Shown here: positions 60,170-64,000 of the stretch, in pieces
Numbering within the stretch: the stretch's first letter is position 1
Layout of the letters: each line of letters begins with the position of its first letter
Assembly (NCBI GenBank): GCA_963696655.1
Contig: CAVOLB010000121.1
Location: 1 to 64,000, forward strand
DNA: 64,000 nt
Source: Hypericibacter sp963696655
GTDB lineage: Bacteria > Pseudomonadota > Alphaproteobacteria > Dongiales > Dongiaceae
Reading direction: 5' to 3'
Program-made: the position numbers and the translations under genes
Notes under the pieces: model-generated
What the model saw: only the letters and a program-made list of their open reading frames with translations
What the model was told of the DNA's origin: nothing
Database searches by the model: none

Positions 60170-60541
60170 ATGCCGACGATCAATCAGTTGATCAACAGCC
60201 CGCGTCGCCCGGTGGCCGCCCGTAACAAGGTGCCAGCGCTCAATTCGAGCCCGCAGAAGCGCGGCGTTTGCACGCGCGTCTACACCACGACGCCGAAGAA
60301 GCCGAACTCCGCGCTGCGTAAGGTCGCGCGCGTGCGGCTGACCAACGGCTACGAGGTCACCAGCTACATCCCCGGCGAAGGCCACAATCTGCAGGAACAT
60401 TCGGTCGTCATGATTCGCGGCGGCCGCGTGAAGGATCTGCCCGGCGTTCGCTATCACATCATCCGCGGCACGCTCGATACCCAGGGCGTGAAGGACCGCC
60501 GCCAGCGCCGTTCGAAATACGGCGCCAAGCGGCCGAAGTGA
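60170..60541 (+). CDS. rpsL: 30S ribosomal protein S12
   Basis: A 123-residue S12. The decoding-centre loop YTTTPKKPNSALRK holds K43 (the streptomycin-resistance site is wild type), and GGRVKDLPGVRYH is intact. It is the first gene of the str operon; rpsG follows after 19 bases. Confidence 0.98.
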   Translation: MPTINQLINSPRRPVAARNKVPALNSSPQKRGVCTRVYTTTPKKPNSALRKVARVRLTNGYEVTSYIPGEGHNLQEHSVVMIRGGRVKDLPGVRYHIIRGTLDTQGVKDRRQRRSKYGAKRPK

Positions 60542-60560
60542 TTTAAGGAGCGTCGAACAG

Positions 60561-61031
60561 ATGTCTCGTCGTCATGCTGCCGAGAAGCGCGAAGTCCTGC
60601 CGGATGCCAAGTTCGGCGACGTCGTCCTCACGAAGTTCATGAACTCGCTGATGTATGCGGGCAAGAAGTCGGTTGCCGAGAGCACCGTCTATGGTGCGCT
60701 CGAGCAGGTCGAGAAGAAGTCCAAGGGCGATCCGGTGAAGGTGTTCCGCGACGCGCTCGACAACGTGAAGCCGCACCTGGAAGTGCGCTCGCGTCGTGTC
60801 GGCGGCGCCACCTACCAGGTTCCGGTCGAAGTCCGTCCGGAGCGCGCTCAGGCCCTCGCGATCCGCTGGATCATCCAGAATGCGCGCGGCCGCTCCGAAA
60901 GCACGATGACCGACCGCCTCTCCGCCGAGCTGCTCGACGCGGCCAACAACCGCGGCGCCTCGGTGAAGAAGCGCGAAGACACGCACAAGATGGCCGAAGC
61001 GAACAAGGCCTTCTCGCACTACCGCTGGTAA
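60561..61031 (+). CDS. rpsG: 30S ribosomal protein S7
   Basis: A 156-residue S7, the primary 16S rRNA binder of the 30S head. It opens MSRRHAAEKREVLPDAKFGD and has the conserved VEVRPERAQALAIRWI block; HKMAEANKAFSHYRW is the usual end. AGGAG lies upstream of ATG 60561. It usually represses the str operon by binding between rpsL and rpsG. Confidence 0.98.
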   Translation: MSRRHAAEKREVLPDAKFGDVVLTKFMNSLMYAGKKSVAESTVYGALEQVEKKSKGDPVKVFRDALDNVKPHLEVRSRRVGGATYQVPVEVRPERAQALAIRWIIQNARGRSESTMTDRLSAELLDAANNRGASVKKREDTHKMAEANKAFSHYRW

Positions 61032-61070
61032 TCCAGGCGATAGCGAAAGAGTTCGAGGACAACTGAGATC

Positions 61071-63146
<2,076 letters not shown>

Positions 63147-63198
63147 ACTCGGAAGCAATCGACAGAGCAGCTCGCACCAAGAAGACGGAGTAAGGACG

Positions 63199-64000
<802 letters not shown>

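Overview
The window is GC-rich chromosomal DNA (roughly two-thirds G+C by eye) from an alphaproteobacterium. The evidence is SAM-II riboswitches, an LdtR-like MarR regulator, a DUF1036 protein and the gene order tRNA-Tyr / tRNA-Gly / tuf / tRNA-Trp / secE / nusG / rplKAJL / rpoBC / rpsLG / fusA / tuf. The protein style suggests a Rhodospirillales-type soil bacterium. That placement is an inference and no search was run.

Layout. 1-2300 is a sparse accessory stretch with a frameshifted IS4-type transposase remnant, a small membrane protein and two very small ORFs. 2295-10228 holds a pair of EamA transporters, two overlapping alpha/beta hydrolases, a SulP anion transporter, an OsmC/Ohr pair and hemB. 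10379-19351 is a catabolic island: an acyl-CoA ligase diverges from an acyl-CoA dehydrogenase, APH-type kinase, 3-hydroxyacyl-CoA dehydrogenase, two SDRs, thiolase and enoyl-CoA hydratase. A broken sugar-ABC ATPase lies between the two arms. 19382-23966 holds a GT39-type glycosyltransferase, a second EamA pair and an ArsR-type regulator. 24031-26303 is an OsmC-metY operon behind two tandem SAM-II riboswitches, the first with a clear terminator/antiterminator. 26298-34285 has DUF1036, LdtR, an enolase-superfamily enzyme, LysE, an MBL hydrolase, a DUF4410 lipoprotein and a frameshifted AMP-ligase. 34286-43599 has alanine dehydrogenase, an omega-aminotransferase with a divergent HTH-cupin regulator, and a complete dipeptide-type ABC operon. 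43975-45560 has an EF-hand protein and a frameshifted rlmB. 45643 to the end is the translation/transcription superoperon, running off the edge inside the second tuf.

How the genes fit together. The catabolic island encodes CoA activation, a phosphorylation/dehydrogenase-type step, two to three NAD(P)-dependent oxidations, hydration and thiolysis, which resembles the LvaA/LvaC route for 4-hydroxy acids. The metY operon appears to sense SAM twice before making O-acetylhomoserine sulfhydrylase. The aminotransferase, alanine dehydrogenase, peptide importer and LysE exporter suggest amino-acid and peptide use. Intergenic spaces carry two hairpin repeat families, including two copies of a roughly 100-nt three-hairpin element.

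The strongest unusual signals are the tandem SAM-II riboswitches at 26042-26238, the putative gamma-hydroxyacid pathway, the three-hairpin repeats, and two one-base frameshifts that both lie in G4/C4 runs (33146-33149 and 44634-44637).
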